From the NCBI RefSeq assembly GCF_014635725.1, contig NZ_BMDJ01000004.1:248001-312000 (forward strand): a DNA stretch of 64,000 nucleotides. Reading direction: 5' to 3'. This document shows positions 41,394 through 51,394 of this stretch, piece by piece. Every line of letters begins with the position of its first letter. Position 1 is the stretch's first letter. Made by a program: the position numbers and the translations under genes. The stretch comes from Pedobacter mendelii. GTDB taxonomy: Bacteria; Bacteroidota; Bacteroidia; Sphingobacteriales; Sphingobacteriaceae. The notes under the pieces are model-generated. The model did not search any database and was not told the origin of the DNA. It saw only the letters and a program-made list of their open reading frames with translations.

Positions 41394-44300
41394 ATGTTTC
41401 TGAATGTGCATTCATCATATAGTTTAAAATACGGTACGATTGATATTAAAAGAATTGTTGCCCAGGCACGTGCATTAAATATTCACCAATTGGTTTTAAC
41501 GGATATAAATAATTCTACAGGGGCAATGGAATTTATACGTGAGTGTGAAAAACAAAATATAAAAATCGATAAAACAGAACAAGATGAAGGCAACGTACCT
41601 TATTTAATTAAGCCGATTATTGGTATTGAATTCCGTTTGGAACATAAATTACTCTACTTTGGCATTGCAAAAAATAAGGAAGGTATGAAAGAACTGAATG
41701 ATTTTTTAACCTGGCATAATTTAAATCAAGAACCTCTTCCCATTAAAGCACCTGCCTTTAAAAACGCTTTTATAGTTTATCCTTTTTGTAAAGATAAACA
41801 ACCTGCTTTAGCCTCAAATGAGTTTGTAGGCATACGTAGCGAACAGCTCAATCATTTATATACTTATCCTATAAAAAATTTTAAAGATAAGCTAGTGGTT
41901 TGGCATCCGGTTACAATTACTAATAAAGTTGAATATCGTTTGCATGAATATTTAAGAGCAGTTAGCCTAAGTACACTTTTGAGTATGGTTCAGCATGGTG
42001 CAAAATGCACAAAAAAAGAAATTTTTATACCTGAACAGGAAATAAAAGAACAGTATAATCAATATCCCTTTATGCTCGTAAATACCAGTAAACTAATGGA
42101 TGCTTGTAATATGGATGCTTATTTGACTACCGAGAAGTTTTCTAAAAATAAAAAAACATATACAAAAACAGGAACCCATGGTGATAAAATATTGCTTCGC
42201 CGATTAGCGTTTAGGGGTTTAAAATATAGATATGGCTTGGATAATGAAGTAGCAAGGCAACGTGTAGAAAAAGAGTTAAAAGTAATTGAAGCGTTAAACT
42301 ATCATGCATATTTCCTGATTACTTTTGATATTATTCGTTTTGCCATCAATAAATGTAAGTTTTATCATGTAGGCCGTGGTTCGGGTGCAAATAGTATTGT
42401 AGCTTATTGTTTACGGATTACCGATGTAGATCCCATCGAGCTCGATTTATATTTCGAACGCTTTTTAAATGAAAAGAGAACAAGCCCTCCTGATTTTGAT
42501 ATCGACTTTTCCTGGGATGAACGAATCGTTATACAACAATATATATTTGATCGATACCCTAAAGGTGATGTTGCTTTTTTAGGTACCATGAGTACTTTTA
42601 AAGATCGGGCAATTATTCGTGAAATTGGTAAAGTTTTGGGCTTGCCAAAAGATGAGATTGATGGTTTTACCGATCCTACTAAAGAAAGAGAGAATAGATT
42701 AAACCCAACTTATACCAAGTTATTATATGTTCATCAGCTGATGAAAAATATGCCAAATCAACGTTCAATTCATGCAGGAGGAATTTTAATTTCTGAAGAA
42801 CCAATTACCTATTATACAGCTTTAGATTTGCCTCCCAAAGGTTTTCCTACAGTGCAGTGGGATATGTATGAAGCCGAATTTATAGGTTATGAAAAGTTTG
42901 ATATTTTAAGCCAGCGCGGGATAGGGCATATCAGAGAGGCAATTAAAATTATTAAAGAAAATATAGGTGATGAGGTTGATATACATGATTTTAAAACTTT
43001 TAGGCACAACCCTAAATTAAATGCAGAATTGAAAGCGGGGCAGCCTATCGGATGTTTTTATATTGAATCGCCTGCAATGCGGCAATTACTTAAAAAATTA
43101 ACTTGCGAAGATTATTTGACATTGGTTGCCGCAAGTTCTATAATCAGGCCTGGCGTAGCAAGTTCGGGAATGATGAAAATGTATATACAGAGTTATCATG
43201 CGCCTGATAAAGTTGAATATCTACATCCAATAATGAAAGAACAATTAGAAGATACTTATGGCGTAATGGTTTATCAGGAAGATGTGATTAAAATTTGCCA
43301 CCACTATGCAGGTTTGGATTTAGCCGATGCTGATATTTTGCGCAGAGCAATGAGCGGAAAATATCGCTCTAAAGTAGAATTCGACAAGCTCGTTCAACGT
43401 TTTTTTGATAAAGCAAAAGAATTAGGACGAGATGAGGAAATAACTAAAGAAGTTTGGCGGCAGGTTTCATCTTTTGCAGGTTACAGCTTTTCTAAAGCAC
43501 ATTCTGCATCTTTTGCTGTAGAAAGTTATCAGAGTTTATATCTTAAAACTTATTACCCCAAAGAATTTATGGTTGCTGTACTAAATAATTATGGCGGTTT
43601 TTATAGTCGCTGGGTTTATGTTCACGAATTACAAAAAACTGGCGCAAAAGTTCACTTACCTTGCGTAAATAATAGTGATGAAGTTGTAAATATTAAAGGT
43701 AATGATGCTTATTTGGGTTTAATTGGTATTCAAGGTTTGGAAGGGAAATTTATAGAATCTATTCCCAGAGAAAGGCGTTTGAATGGGCTATATGTTGATT
43801 TAGAGCAATTTGTAAAGCGTACGCAAATTACTTTAGAACAGGCAATTTTATTAATTCGGTTAGGTGCTTTACGTTTTACCGGAAAAGATAAAAAGACATT
43901 GCTCTGGGATATTTATACTTATTTGGGTCACAAGCAAAAGAAACTTAATCATGCCGAATTGTTTAAAACAATACATAAAACTTTTAGTTTACCAGAATTG
44001 GAAAATTCTGAAATTGAGGATGCATACGCAGAACTGGAATTATTAGATTTTCCATTGAATTTTAGTATGTTTAATTTACTCAAAACAAATTATCGTGGTG
44101 ATATAATGGCTTCCGATTTACATAATCATATAGGTAAAACTGTTAAAATGGTTGGTAACTATGTTTGCGAGAAAACTGTTCATACCATTAAAAATACAAA
44201 AATGTGGTTTGGCACTTTTTTAGATGCAAAAGGCGATTTTTTCGATACAACGCATTTTCCGAATACAACGCCGATGTATCCTTTTAAAGGTAAAGGCTGT

Positions 44301-44405
44301 TACTTAATTTTAGGGAAAGTTGTAGAAGACTTTAATTTTCCAAGCATAGAAGTTTTGAAGTTTGCCAAACTTGATATCCACATGAATCCTGTAGCTGTTG
44401 ATTAG
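41394..44405 (+). CDS. DnaE2-like DNA polymerase III alpha subunit
   Basis: The 1003-aa C-family polymerase has a PHP domain at the N-terminus (NVHSSYSLKYGTIDI), in which the usual TDH is changed to TDI (VLTDINNSTG), so the PHP metal site looks altered. The palm contains the catalytic D369 and D371 in PDFDIDFSWDER, preceded by GRGSGANSIVAYCL. HAGGILISEEP, YQEDVIKI and FSKAHSASFAVESYQ follow, with an OB-like domain near the end. It is shorter than replicative DnaE (about 1160). The tight link to dinB suggests an error-prone, damage-induced role. Confidence 0.92.
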   Translation: MFLNVHSSYSLKYGTIDIKRIVAQARALNIHQLVLTDINNSTGAMEFIRECEKQNIKIDKTEQDEGNVPYLIKPIIGIEFRLEHKLLYFGIAKNKEGMKELNDFLTWHNLNQEPLPIKAPAFKNAFIVYPFCKDKQPALASNEFVGIRSEQLNHLYTYPIKNFKDKLVVWHPVTITNKVEYRLHEYLRAVSLSTLLSMVQHGAKCTKKEIFIPEQEIKEQYNQYPFMLVNTSKLMDACNMDAYLTTEKFSKNKKTYTKTGTHGDKILLRRLAFRGLKYRYGLDNEVARQRVEKELKVIEALNYHAYFLITFDIIRFAINKCKFYHVGRGSGANSIVAYCLRITDVDPIELDLYFERFLNEKRTSPPDFDIDFSWDERIVIQQYIFDRYPKGDVAFLGTMSTFKDRAIIREIGKVLGLPKDEIDGFTDPTKERENRLNPTYTKLLYVHQLMKNMPNQRSIHAGGILISEEPITYYTALDLPPKGFPTVQWDMYEAEFIGYEKFDILSQRGIGHIREAIKIIKENIGDEVDIHDFKTFRHNPKLNAELKAGQPIGCFYIESPAMRQLLKKLTCEDYLTLVAASSIIRPGVASSGMMKMYIQSYHAPDKVEYLHPIMKEQLEDTYGVMVYQEDVIKICHHYAGLDLADADILRRAMSGKYRSKVEFDKLVQRFFDKAKELGRDEEITKEVWRQVSSFAGYSFSKAHSASFAVESYQSLYLKTYYPKEFMVAVLNNYGGFYSRWVYVHELQKTGAKVHLPCVNNSDEVVNIKGNDAYLGLIGIQGLEGKFIESIPRERRLNGLYVDLEQFVKRTQITLEQAILLIRLGALRFTGKDKKTLLWDIYTYLGHKQKKLNHAELFKTIHKTFSLPELENSEIEDAYAELELLDFPLNFSMFNLLKTNYRGDIMASDLHNHIGKTVKMVGNYVCEKTVHTIKNTKMWFGTFLDAKGDFFDTTHFPNTTPMYPFKGKGCYLILGKVVEDFNFPSIEVLKFAKLDIHMNPVAVD

Positions 44406-44482
44406 TGATAAGCAGAATAACATCGCTAATTGGTTTATAAATTATTTGTTTTTTGAGCCGAAAAAATTGTATATCTTCAAAC

Positions 44483-44992
44483 ATGATCCAATTTAAAGCA
44501 GAAATAGAACGTTTTGAAACAATGGGGGAGAAGACTGGGTGGAGCTATGTTTTTCTTCCAGGTGCTTTAGCAAATGAAATAAAAGAAGGTTGCAAAAAAA
44601 GTTTTCGTGTAAAAGGTAGAATTGATTTATTGGAAATTGCAGGAATTGCAACAATTCCAATGGGTGAAGGCGATTTTATAATTGCGTTAAAAGGGGAGCT
44701 TCGTAAAAAACTTAATAAAAAGGAAGGTGCATTGTTAGAACTTTCTCTCCAAGAAGATAAGGATTTTAAAATTGAAATGCCTGAGGATTTAGAAATATGT
44801 TTATCTGAAGAAGAACATTTGATGCAAAACTTTTTAAAACAACCTAAATCACATCAAAATTATTATATCAATTGGATAAATTCTGCAAAAACGGAACCAA
44901 CCAGAACGAAACGCTTAGTTATGACGGTTAATGCAATGGATAAAAAACAAGATTTCGGAACGATGATTAGAGAAAGTAAGGTAAATAAATAA
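44483..44992 (+). CDS. DUF1905/OmdA (YdeI-like) family protein
   Basis: The ATG at 44483 gives 169 residues. The first 90 match DUF1905 (FKAEIERFETMGEKTGWSYVFLPGALANEIKEG, then KRIDLLEIAG-like and MGEGDFIIALKGELRKKLNKKEG). The C-terminal part, MQNFLKQPKSHQNYYINWINSAKTEPTRTKR, is the OmdA helical domain of YdeI-type proteins, linked in other bacteria to bacteriocin or stress protection. The cellular role is not established. It ends one base from the convergent glycosyltransferase stop. Confidence 0.9.
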   Translation: MIQFKAEIERFETMGEKTGWSYVFLPGALANEIKEGCKKSFRVKGRIDLLEIAGIATIPMGEGDFIIALKGELRKKLNKKEGALLELSLQEDKDFKIEMPEDLEICLSEEEHLMQNFLKQPKSHQNYYINWINSAKTEPTRTKRLVMTVNAMDKKQDFGTMIRESKVNK

Positions 44993-44993
44993 C

Positions 44994-45722
44994 CTATCTT
45001 TTATAACTTCTAAACCAGCTGTTAATTTTCATTTGGATAACGCCAAGAAAAGCTTCTCTAAATATTTTTGTACTCATTTTTGAAGTTCCTTCTGTTCTGT
45101 CAGTAAAAATAATCGGTACTTCAACAACATTAAAACCAAATTTGATAGCGGTAAATTTCATTTCAATTTGAAAGGCATAACCTACAAACTTAATTTTATT
45201 CAGAGGAATTGTTTCTAAAACAATTTTACGATAACATTTGAACCCTGCAGTAGCATCCTGAATATTTATTCTTGTGATAAAACGAACATACATAGATGCA
45301 AAGTACGACATTAAAACCCTGCCCATTGGCCAGTTAACAACATTTACCCCTTTAACATAACGAGAACCAACTGCAACATCAGCACCATTTATGCAAGCTT
45401 CTCTTAAATGAATTAAATCTTTTGGGTTATGAGAAAAGTCTGCATCCATTTCAAAAATATATTCATAAGATCGTTCTAGTGCCCATTTAAAGCCAAAAAT
45501 ATAGGCTGTTCCTAATCCCTGTTTGCCTGCTCTTTCCTGAATAAATAAATGGCCTGAATATTCTTCCTGTAGCAATTTTACAATATCTGCCGTGCCATCG
45601 GGAGAACCATCATCAACAATTAAAATGTGAAAAGGTTGGGTTAAAGAAAATACCTTACGGATAATTTTTTCAATATTTTCCTTTTCATTATATGTTGGAA
45701 TGATAACTAAACTATCGGACAC
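44994..45722 (-). CDS. Dolichol-phosphate-mannose-synthase-like GT2
   Basis: This 242-aa GT-A glycosyltransferase resembles polyprenyl-phosphate mannose synthases. Motifs are VIIPTYNEKENIEKII, the nucleotide-binding ILIVDDGSPDGTADIV, the metal motif DADFSH, AVGSRYVKG and the C-terminal INIQDATAGFKCYRK. It has no transmembrane tail, as in the soluble DPM1 class. The donor is probably GDP-mannose and the acceptor polyprenyl phosphate. It is transcribed convergently with the DUF1905 gene. Confidence 0.93.
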   Translation of the reverse strand: MSDSLVIIPTYNEKENIEKIIRKVFSLTQPFHILIVDDGSPDGTADIVKLLQEEYSGHLFIQERAGKQGLGTAYIFGFKWALERSYEYIFEMDADFSHNPKDLIHLREACINGADVAVGSRYVKGVNVVNWPMGRVLMSYFASMYVRFITRINIQDATAGFKCYRKIVLETIPLNKIKFVGYAFQIEMKFTAIKFGFNVVEVPIIFTDRTEGTSKMSTKIFREAFLGVIQMKINSWFRSYKR

Positions 45723-45854
45723 GCTTATTGTGGTTTAATATATTTGCAATTTTAATCTTTAACCTTTGCTCTTTTCAAAGGGCGAAAGTAAATATTTAAT
45801 ATGAAAAACCCTTATCAATAGTTTTGAAACGGGTTAAATTCTGTTAAAAGTTAA

Positions 45855-47336
45855 TTATCTAACTTCTGCCATTAATTTTTTAATCATTGATGAAATGATG
45901 ATTAATGCTAAACCTGCTATTAATGAATATATTGCCAGCTTTTTATATCCTTCAGTGTACGACATTAATTTAGTCATAAGTGAAGCGTTTTCAATACTCG
46001 ACATTTCTGCACCAAGTTTACCTGCTACTAGCTGTCCGAAAGCGCTTGATAGAAACCAAAGTCCCATCATCATCCCAAACATTTTCTTTGGCGAAAGTTT
46101 AGTAATGATAGACATGCCGATAGGCCCTAAACAGAGTTCTCCGAGGGTTAATAAAAGATACGCTAGTGTGAAAACATTTAAAGAGCTTATTCCTTGCTCA
46201 TTTGCGAAGAATCTGGTTGCGTAGAAAATATAAAAACTTAAAGCAAGTAATATAAAGCCAATCCCAAACTTTACAACTGTATTGGGTTCTATTTTCTTCT
46301 TGTACATCAGTAACCACAAAATACCAACTATCGGACTAAAAATAATCACAAAGAAAGAATTTACGCTATTGTTTACAACGTTAGGATCTATTGATAAAAA
46401 TAAAAGACTATGATCTAAATTATCTTTAGCAAACAATGAAAGTGAACCACCGCTTTGTTCCGAAATTGCCATAAAAATAAAATAGCAAAATATAAATATA
46501 AAGGCAGCCAGTAGTTTATACTGGGCTTTTCTTTCTTTCACAGTAAAAATTTCATAAATGAAGTAAACTAAAGCGACAATACCAATTGTGTACATGAAAT
46601 AATCGGTATATGCGGTGTTTTTAACCATGATAAAAATTAAAGGAATGCACAAAAGTGAACCGACATAAACTACAACTTCGTAAATGGTTCTTTTTGTTTT
46701 CTCTAAATGAAGCAAGGGGGAATTGCCAATCGGACCTAAGTATTTCTTAGTAAAAATAAAGGTGCTTAAGCCAAAAGCCATCACCAGAGCTGCTGATAAA
46801 AAACATAAGTGCCACGAGTAATATTTACCCAGATAAATGCACATTGCTCCTCCTAATAATCCTCCAACATTTATGCCTGCGTAAAATAGTCCATAACCAG
46901 CATCTCTTCGATTATCTTTTTCATGATACAATTCACCAACCATTGATGAAATATTGGGTTTGAAAAAGCCTGTTCCAATAATTGATAGAGTTATACCGGC
47001 ATAAAATAATCCTTGAGGATTAAAAGCAAGAATTAAGTTTCCAATGATCATTAATGAACCACCCCAAAAAAGCGACTTTTTGAACCCCAGAATTTTGTCG
47101 GCAAAAATTCCTCCGATAAATGTAAAGGCGTAAACAAAAGCCTGAATTGCTCCGTATTGAAGGTTGGATTTTTGATCGGATAGGTGTAACTGATCCACCA
47201 TAAAAAAAGCCAAAACACCACGCATGCCATAAAAGCAGAAGCGTTCCCACATTTCTACTAATGATAAATACCAAAGTTGTTTTGGATACTTACCGTCAAA
47301 GTTTTGAATTTCTTCTATAGTTTGTATTTCACTCAT
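45855..47336 (-). CDS. POT-family proton-dependent oligopeptide transporter 1
   Basis: The 493-aa major-facilitator protein has about 12-14 transmembrane helices. PTR signatures are MWERFCFYGMRGVLAFFMVDQL (E-x-x-E-R-F-x-x-Y-G) at the N-terminus, GTGFFKPNISSMVGELYHEKD, and the LYAGINVGGLLG-type loop. It imports di- and tripeptides with protons across the inner membrane. A paralog lies 65 bp upstream on the same strand, separated by a terminator hairpin. Confidence 0.94.
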   Translation of the reverse strand: MSEIQTIEEIQNFDGKYPKQLWYLSLVEMWERFCFYGMRGVLAFFMVDQLHLSDQKSNLQYGAIQAFVYAFTFIGGIFADKILGFKKSLFWGGSLMIIGNLILAFNPQGLFYAGITLSIIGTGFFKPNISSMVGELYHEKDNRRDAGYGLFYAGINVGGLLGGAMCIYLGKYYSWHLCFLSAALVMAFGLSTFIFTKKYLGPIGNSPLLHLEKTKRTIYEVVVYVGSLLCIPLIFIMVKNTAYTDYFMYTIGIVALVYFIYEIFTVKERKAQYKLLAAFIFIFCYFIFMAISEQSGGSLSLFAKDNLDHSLLFLSIDPNVVNNSVNSFFVIIFSPIVGILWLLMYKKKIEPNTVVKFGIGFILLALSFYIFYATRFFANEQGISSLNVFTLAYLLLTLGELCLGPIGMSIITKLSPKKMFGMMMGLWFLSSAFGQLVAGKLGAEMSSIENASLMTKLMSYTEGYKKLAIYSLIAGLALIIISSMIKKLMAEVR

Positions 47337-47353
47337 GGGGTTTGATTAACAGC

Positions 47354-47379
47354 AAAAGCCCGAAATTAATCGGGCTTTT
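47354..47379 (-). terminator. Terminator of the second POT gene
   Basis: AAAAGCCCG and CGGGCTTTT pair perfectly over 9 bp with loop AAATTAAT. It lies between the two POT genes, so they may be separate or only partly read-through units. Confidence 0.8.
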
Positions 47380-47401
47380 AAATTATAGTTTTTTAAAAAT
47401 A

Positions 47402-48985
47402 TTAATGAACTCCATTCATCCATTTCCGTAAAATTGGATTTATTGCAAACATAATTAAACCTGCAACAATTGGAATAAAAGTAAAAATTAAAAAGAATGT
47501 AGAAATTGAATATTCTGAACTTATTTTATCAATAAGACTTCCTGATTTGCCTGCAAGCCAGTTTCCAATAGCTGTACAAGTAAACCAAAAACCAAACATT
47601 AAACCTACGAGCTTAGCAGGAGCTAGTTTACTTACATAAGATAATCCGACAGGAGAAACACAAAGTTCGCCAACGGTATGGAAAAAATAAGCAAATATTA
47701 GCCAGAACATACTTACTTGAGCTGTTGATGCACCACGGGCAATATCCATTCCTCCATAAGCTAAACCTGCAAAACCAATCCCGACAAATACTAATCCCAT
47801 TCCAAATTTTACCGGTCCACCAGGGTTAAATTTAGTTTCCCATAATTTAGAAAAGAATGGAGCAAGTGTTACAATGAAAAAAGAGTTTAAAATGCCAAAC
47901 CAAGAGGCAGGAACTTCTGTATTTAGAGATGTAAACTCTTTTTGTACTTTCCAAATTGCCAGCCCCCATATAATAAGAAAACTTAAAGCTGTGAAGAAAA
48001 TTGTTGCTGGATATTTTTTTGCTATTTTAAACGCAAGGGTTAAAAGAACTATAGTTACAGCCACAAGCGGAAAAATAGTAAGTACTGCATCTACCCATTT
48101 AAAAGTTGTACCTGCTGTTCCGGTTAAATTACGAAGGGTATAATCTTTTGCGAAAATAGTCATTGAACCACCTGCCTGTTCGAAAACCATCCAGAAGAAA
48201 ATTGTAAATATGGATAGAATTGCTACAACCCAAAGTCGCTGATTTACAACTTTTTTAGGTAAAACTTCTTCCGTTGGATCGATTACTTTTTCAACTTTAT
48301 TTACTGCTGCACCTAATACACCAAATATTTTCTGCCCGAAATAAAATTGTAGCATACCAAAGAACATAAAGATACCTGCTAATCCGAATCCGTAGTGCCA
48401 GCCAACTTTTTCTCCAACATAACCACACATTAACATACCTAAAAAAGCACCGCTATTAATTCCCATGTAGAATATGGTGTAAGCTGCATCTTTTTTATCG
48501 CTTGTTGGTGGATAAAGTTTTCCAACAATTGAAGAAATATTTGGTTTAAATAATCCGTTACCTGCAATTAAAAAGAATAATCCGAGGTAAAATAAATTAG
48601 TGCTAACACCTTCCAAAGCCATGGTTGCATGCCCAAGCGTCATAATCAGAGCGCCTAAAATAACTGCTTTTCTGTAACCCGTTATTCTATCGGCAATTAA
48701 TCCACCTATAATCGGTGTAAAATAGGCTAAACCAGTGTACCAGGCATAAAGTTGTAATGCTTCGGGTCTCGTCCAGTTCCAGCCATCTTTACTTGCTTCA
48801 CTTACAAGGAATAAAACCAACAATGATCTCATTCCGTAGTAACTAAATCTTTCCCACATTTCGGTAAAAAATAAAACAAATAACCCAACAGGATGATTTA
48901 GAAGTTTTTGTGTTTCAACACCATTACTTTCCAAATGCACATCGAGTGCTTGATCTTCGTTTAGGGCAACAGTTTCTAATGCCAT
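47402..48985 (-). CDS. POT-family proton-dependent oligopeptide transporter 2
   Basis: The 527-aa protein is a paralog of the downstream transporter. It has MWERFSYYGMRSLLVLFLVSEA, then GNGLFKPNISSIVGKLYPPTSDKKD, a FYMGINSGAFLGMLMCGYVGEK loop and a late ELCVSPVGLSYVSKLAP segment. The slightly longer chain comes from a larger central loop (KVEKVIDPTEEVLPKKV). Two different POT genes side by side suggest complementary peptide specificities, which is inference. Confidence 0.94.
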   Translation of the reverse strand: MALETVALNEDQALDVHLESNGVETQKLLNHPVGLFVLFFTEMWERFSYYGMRSLLVLFLVSEASKDGWNWTRPEALQLYAWYTGLAYFTPIIGGLIADRITGYRKAVILGALIMTLGHATMALEGVSTNLFYLGLFFLIAGNGLFKPNISSIVGKLYPPTSDKKDAAYTIFYMGINSGAFLGMLMCGYVGEKVGWHYGFGLAGIFMFFGMLQFYFGQKIFGVLGAAVNKVEKVIDPTEEVLPKKVVNQRLWVVAILSIFTIFFWMVFEQAGGSMTIFAKDYTLRNLTGTAGTTFKWVDAVLTIFPLVAVTIVLLTLAFKIAKKYPATIFFTALSFLIIWGLAIWKVQKEFTSLNTEVPASWFGILNSFFIVTLAPFFSKLWETKFNPGGPVKFGMGLVFVGIGFAGLAYGGMDIARGASTAQVSMFWLIFAYFFHTVGELCVSPVGLSYVSKLAPAKLVGLMFGFWFTCTAIGNWLAGKSGSLIDKISSEYSISTFFLIFTFIPIVAGLIMFAINPILRKWMNGVH

Positions 48986-49146
48986 ATTAAAAATTTAAAG
49001 AATAATTAGTTTAGTTTTGTCAAAATTTACAATCGAAATTTTTGTTGTTTAGCCAATAAAGTAAGGCGCAATATAGTCAGCGATGTGCATTCTAACAAAT
49101 TTTTAACTTATCTATAATATAATGAATAAGTTACGATAACACGATG

Positions 49147-50040
49147 CTAAAACTTTCTTACTGGTTTTACATTTTTAGTTGGATCAGCGTATAGCGCATC
49201 GCTTGCATTGGCTTCATTTTTCAAGATTACATTTTCTTGTAATTTTAAACGACCACCAACTATTTTAAAGGCATCGGTATTTCCATCTGACCCGTAAAAT
49301 TGAAATTTCCCCACCATTTCAGGATCGAAAGGGGCAAGGTGATCGAAAACAATTAAGCCTGCATTTTTATCTGTTTTTAAGATCATGGCGTTTTGTTTCT
49401 GATATTCAAAAATTACACGATTTTTACCTTTAAGCTCTTTCCCATCAAATACAGGCATGCCGAAATTAACATGTTCATTATCAAAAGATAAAATTTCTAC
49501 CACTTTTTTAGTCGTTTCTAATGTATTACCCTTCCATCCCAATAAAACATAATATGGTAAACGGCCAGATAATGTTACAGGAATAATTTCGTAATACTTT
49601 GCTCCAAACCATTTTTGGTTGTTGGTAATTATATTCTGATCATTAATGTTTTCAGTTTGATCAATCAATGGATACAGCTTAAGTGAACCTTTAGTATTCA
49701 TTTGTATGGTGCCATAGTACCTGTACGTTCCATTTTCTAACTGTACATACCGGGAAATGATTCTGAAAAGCTGATCAGGTGATTTAATAACTGAAACCGT
49801 TTTTAAAGAATCAAAAGTATAATTGAAAGAGTTAGGTTCTTTTAGTGCTTCAACCAAAGTTTTAACAAATCTTCCGTTTTCAGTAAACTTCTTTTCATCA
49901 CTTTGTGCCGAATAAACTGTTTTCGATATGCTGCTTAAGCTATCCTGAAAAACATCAAGTTTATTTACTGTTGTTTGAGCGTTTAAGTTAAAACTCCAAA
50001 GTCCGATAATAGTTAGAAAATAGAATTTGATGTTTTTCAT
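49147..50040 (-). CDS. Secreted protein of unknown function, 297 aa
   Basis: ATG 50040 gives a clear signal peptide (MKNIKFYFLTIIGLWSFNLNA, then QTT); the ORF could open at 50064 but that would overlap the thiolase stop and bury the signal. The mature part is mixed alpha/beta with GTYRYYGTIQMNTKGSLKLYPLIDQ and YYVLLGWKGNTLETTKKVVEIL, and ends in a basic segment (PTKNVKPVRKF). No catalytic motif was recognised. It follows the thiolase gene by ten bases and is probably co-transcribed. Confidence 0.8.
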   Translation of the reverse strand: MKNIKFYFLTIIGLWSFNLNAQTTVNKLDVFQDSLSSISKTVYSAQSDEKKFTENGRFVKTLVEALKEPNSFNYTFDSLKTVSVIKSPDQLFRIISRYVQLENGTYRYYGTIQMNTKGSLKLYPLIDQTENINDQNIITNNQKWFGAKYYEIIPVTLSGRLPYYVLLGWKGNTLETTKKVVEILSFDNEHVNFGMPVFDGKELKGKNRVIFEYQKQNAMILKTDKNAGLIVFDHLAPFDPEMVGKFQFYGSDGNTDAFKIVGGRLKLQENVILKNEANASDALYADPTKNVKPVRKF

Positions 50041-50050
50041 TGAATAGATT

Positions 50051-51226
50051 TTATAATTTCTCAATTACTAATGCACTTGCGCCGCCGCCACCATTACAAA
50101 TGCCGGCAACACCGATTTTACCGTTATTTTGTTCTAATACAGACAATAAGGTAACTACAATTCTTGCACCTGATGCACCAAGAGGATGGCCTAAAGAAAC
50201 GGCACCGCCATTTACGTTTACCTTAGCTTCGTTAAGGTTTAATATTTGATTATTTGCGATTGATACAACAGAAAAAGCTTCGTTAATTTCAAAGAAATCA
50301 ACATTATTTATATCAATATTTGCTTTTTGTAAAGCTAATGGGATTGCTTTAGCAGGTGCGGTTGTAAACCACTCTGGTGCTTGTTGTGCATCTGCGAAGC
50401 CTAAAATTTTTGCTAGCGGTTTTATACCTAATGCTGATGCTTTTTCTGCACTCATTAAAACTAATGCAGCTGCTCCATCATTTAATGTTGATGCATTGGC
50501 GGCAGTTACTGTTCCATCTTTTTTAAATACGGGTTTTAATCCGCGGATTTTTTCGAATTTTACTGCGGTAGGTTCATCATCAGAATTAACCAAAGTAATT
50601 TCGCCTTTGCGGTCTTTAACTTCAATAGCTACAATTTCGCCGGTAAATTTTCCTGCTATTTGAGCAGATTGTGCTCTATTATAGGATTCGATTGCAAAAT
50701 TATCTTGTGCTTCACGATTTATATTACAATCTGTTGCGCAAAGTTCTGCGGCAGCCCCCATGTGGTAATCGTTATAAACATCCCACAGGCCGTCTTTTAC
50801 TAATCCATCTATAATTTGGCCATTACCTAATCTATAACCATTTCTTGCTTTATCTAAATAGTAAGGCACATTGCTCATACTTTCCATGCCGCCTGCAATT
50901 AAAATATCATTATCGCCATTCGCAATACTTTGTGCAGCAAGCATAATCGCTTTTGTGCCTGAAGCGCAAACTTTGTTAATGGTTGTTGCAGGTACATCAG
51001 GTAAGCCTGCAAACTTTGCGGCTTGCGTAGCAGGTGCTTGACCTAGGTTAGCAGAAAGCACGTTTCCCATGTAAACTTCCTGAATCTGATTTAAACTTAA
51101 TCCTGCTTTTTCTATAGCGGCTTTAATGGCAAAACCTCCCAACTGAGTGGCAGAAAATTGAGCTAGTGAACCGCCAAAACTTCCAATAGCCGTTCTTACA
51201 GCTGAAACAATTACAACTTCTCTCAT
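50051..51226 (-). CDS. Acetyl-CoA C-acyltransferase (thiolase)
   Basis: This 391-aa thiolase has the nucleophilic Cys in INKVCASGTKAIMLA (about residue 88), the FFEINEAFSVVS motif with catalytic His region LGHPLGASGARIVV and the C-terminal CNGGGGASALVIE with the second Cys. It catalyses reversible thiolysis of acetoacetyl-CoA or 3-ketoacyl-CoA. An 18-bp promoter block identical to one before scoA suggests joint regulation with acetoacetate activation. AtoB-like and FadA-like roles cannot be separated by sequence alone. Confidence 0.94.
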   Translation of the reverse strand: MREVVIVSAVRTAIGSFGGSLAQFSATQLGGFAIKAAIEKAGLSLNQIQEVYMGNVLSANLGQAPATQAAKFAGLPDVPATTINKVCASGTKAIMLAAQSIANGDNDILIAGGMESMSNVPYYLDKARNGYRLGNGQIIDGLVKDGLWDVYNDYHMGAAAELCATDCNINREAQDNFAIESYNRAQSAQIAGKFTGEIVAIEVKDRKGEITLVNSDDEPTAVKFEKIRGLKPVFKKDGTVTAANASTLNDGAAALVLMSAEKASALGIKPLAKILGFADAQQAPEWFTTAPAKAIPLALQKANIDINNVDFFEINEAFSVVSIANNQILNLNEAKVNVNGGAVSLGHPLGASGARIVVTLLSVLEQNNGKIGVAGICNGGGGASALVIEKL

Positions 51227-51245
51227 GTAAACTAAATTTATAAAT

Positions 51246-51267
51246 TTTTGGTTAGGCCGCTAAGTTA
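51246..51267 (-). promoter_or_regulatory. Thiolase promoter with block shared with scoA
   Basis: The minus strand reads TAAC and then TTAGCGGCCTAACCAAAA (51246-51263), so a TAnnTTAG -7-like box overlaps the block exactly as upstream of scoA (23981-24002). It ends 20 bases before the thiolase ATG. Confidence 0.6.
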
Positions 51268-51394
51268 TACATTTTTTGATACTGGATAAACGTATTAAAT
51301 TGTATATTGGCATTAAAAGACTTTATTACTCTTTAAAAAATTCATAAGAAAAGTATTAGATATAAATTATAATTATGCTTTAAATCTTTTCCTC

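Noticed and set aside
45895-46224. 109-aa plus-strand ORF inside the POT transporter gene
   Set aside because: It is antisense to a clear transporter reading frame and has no independent signals.
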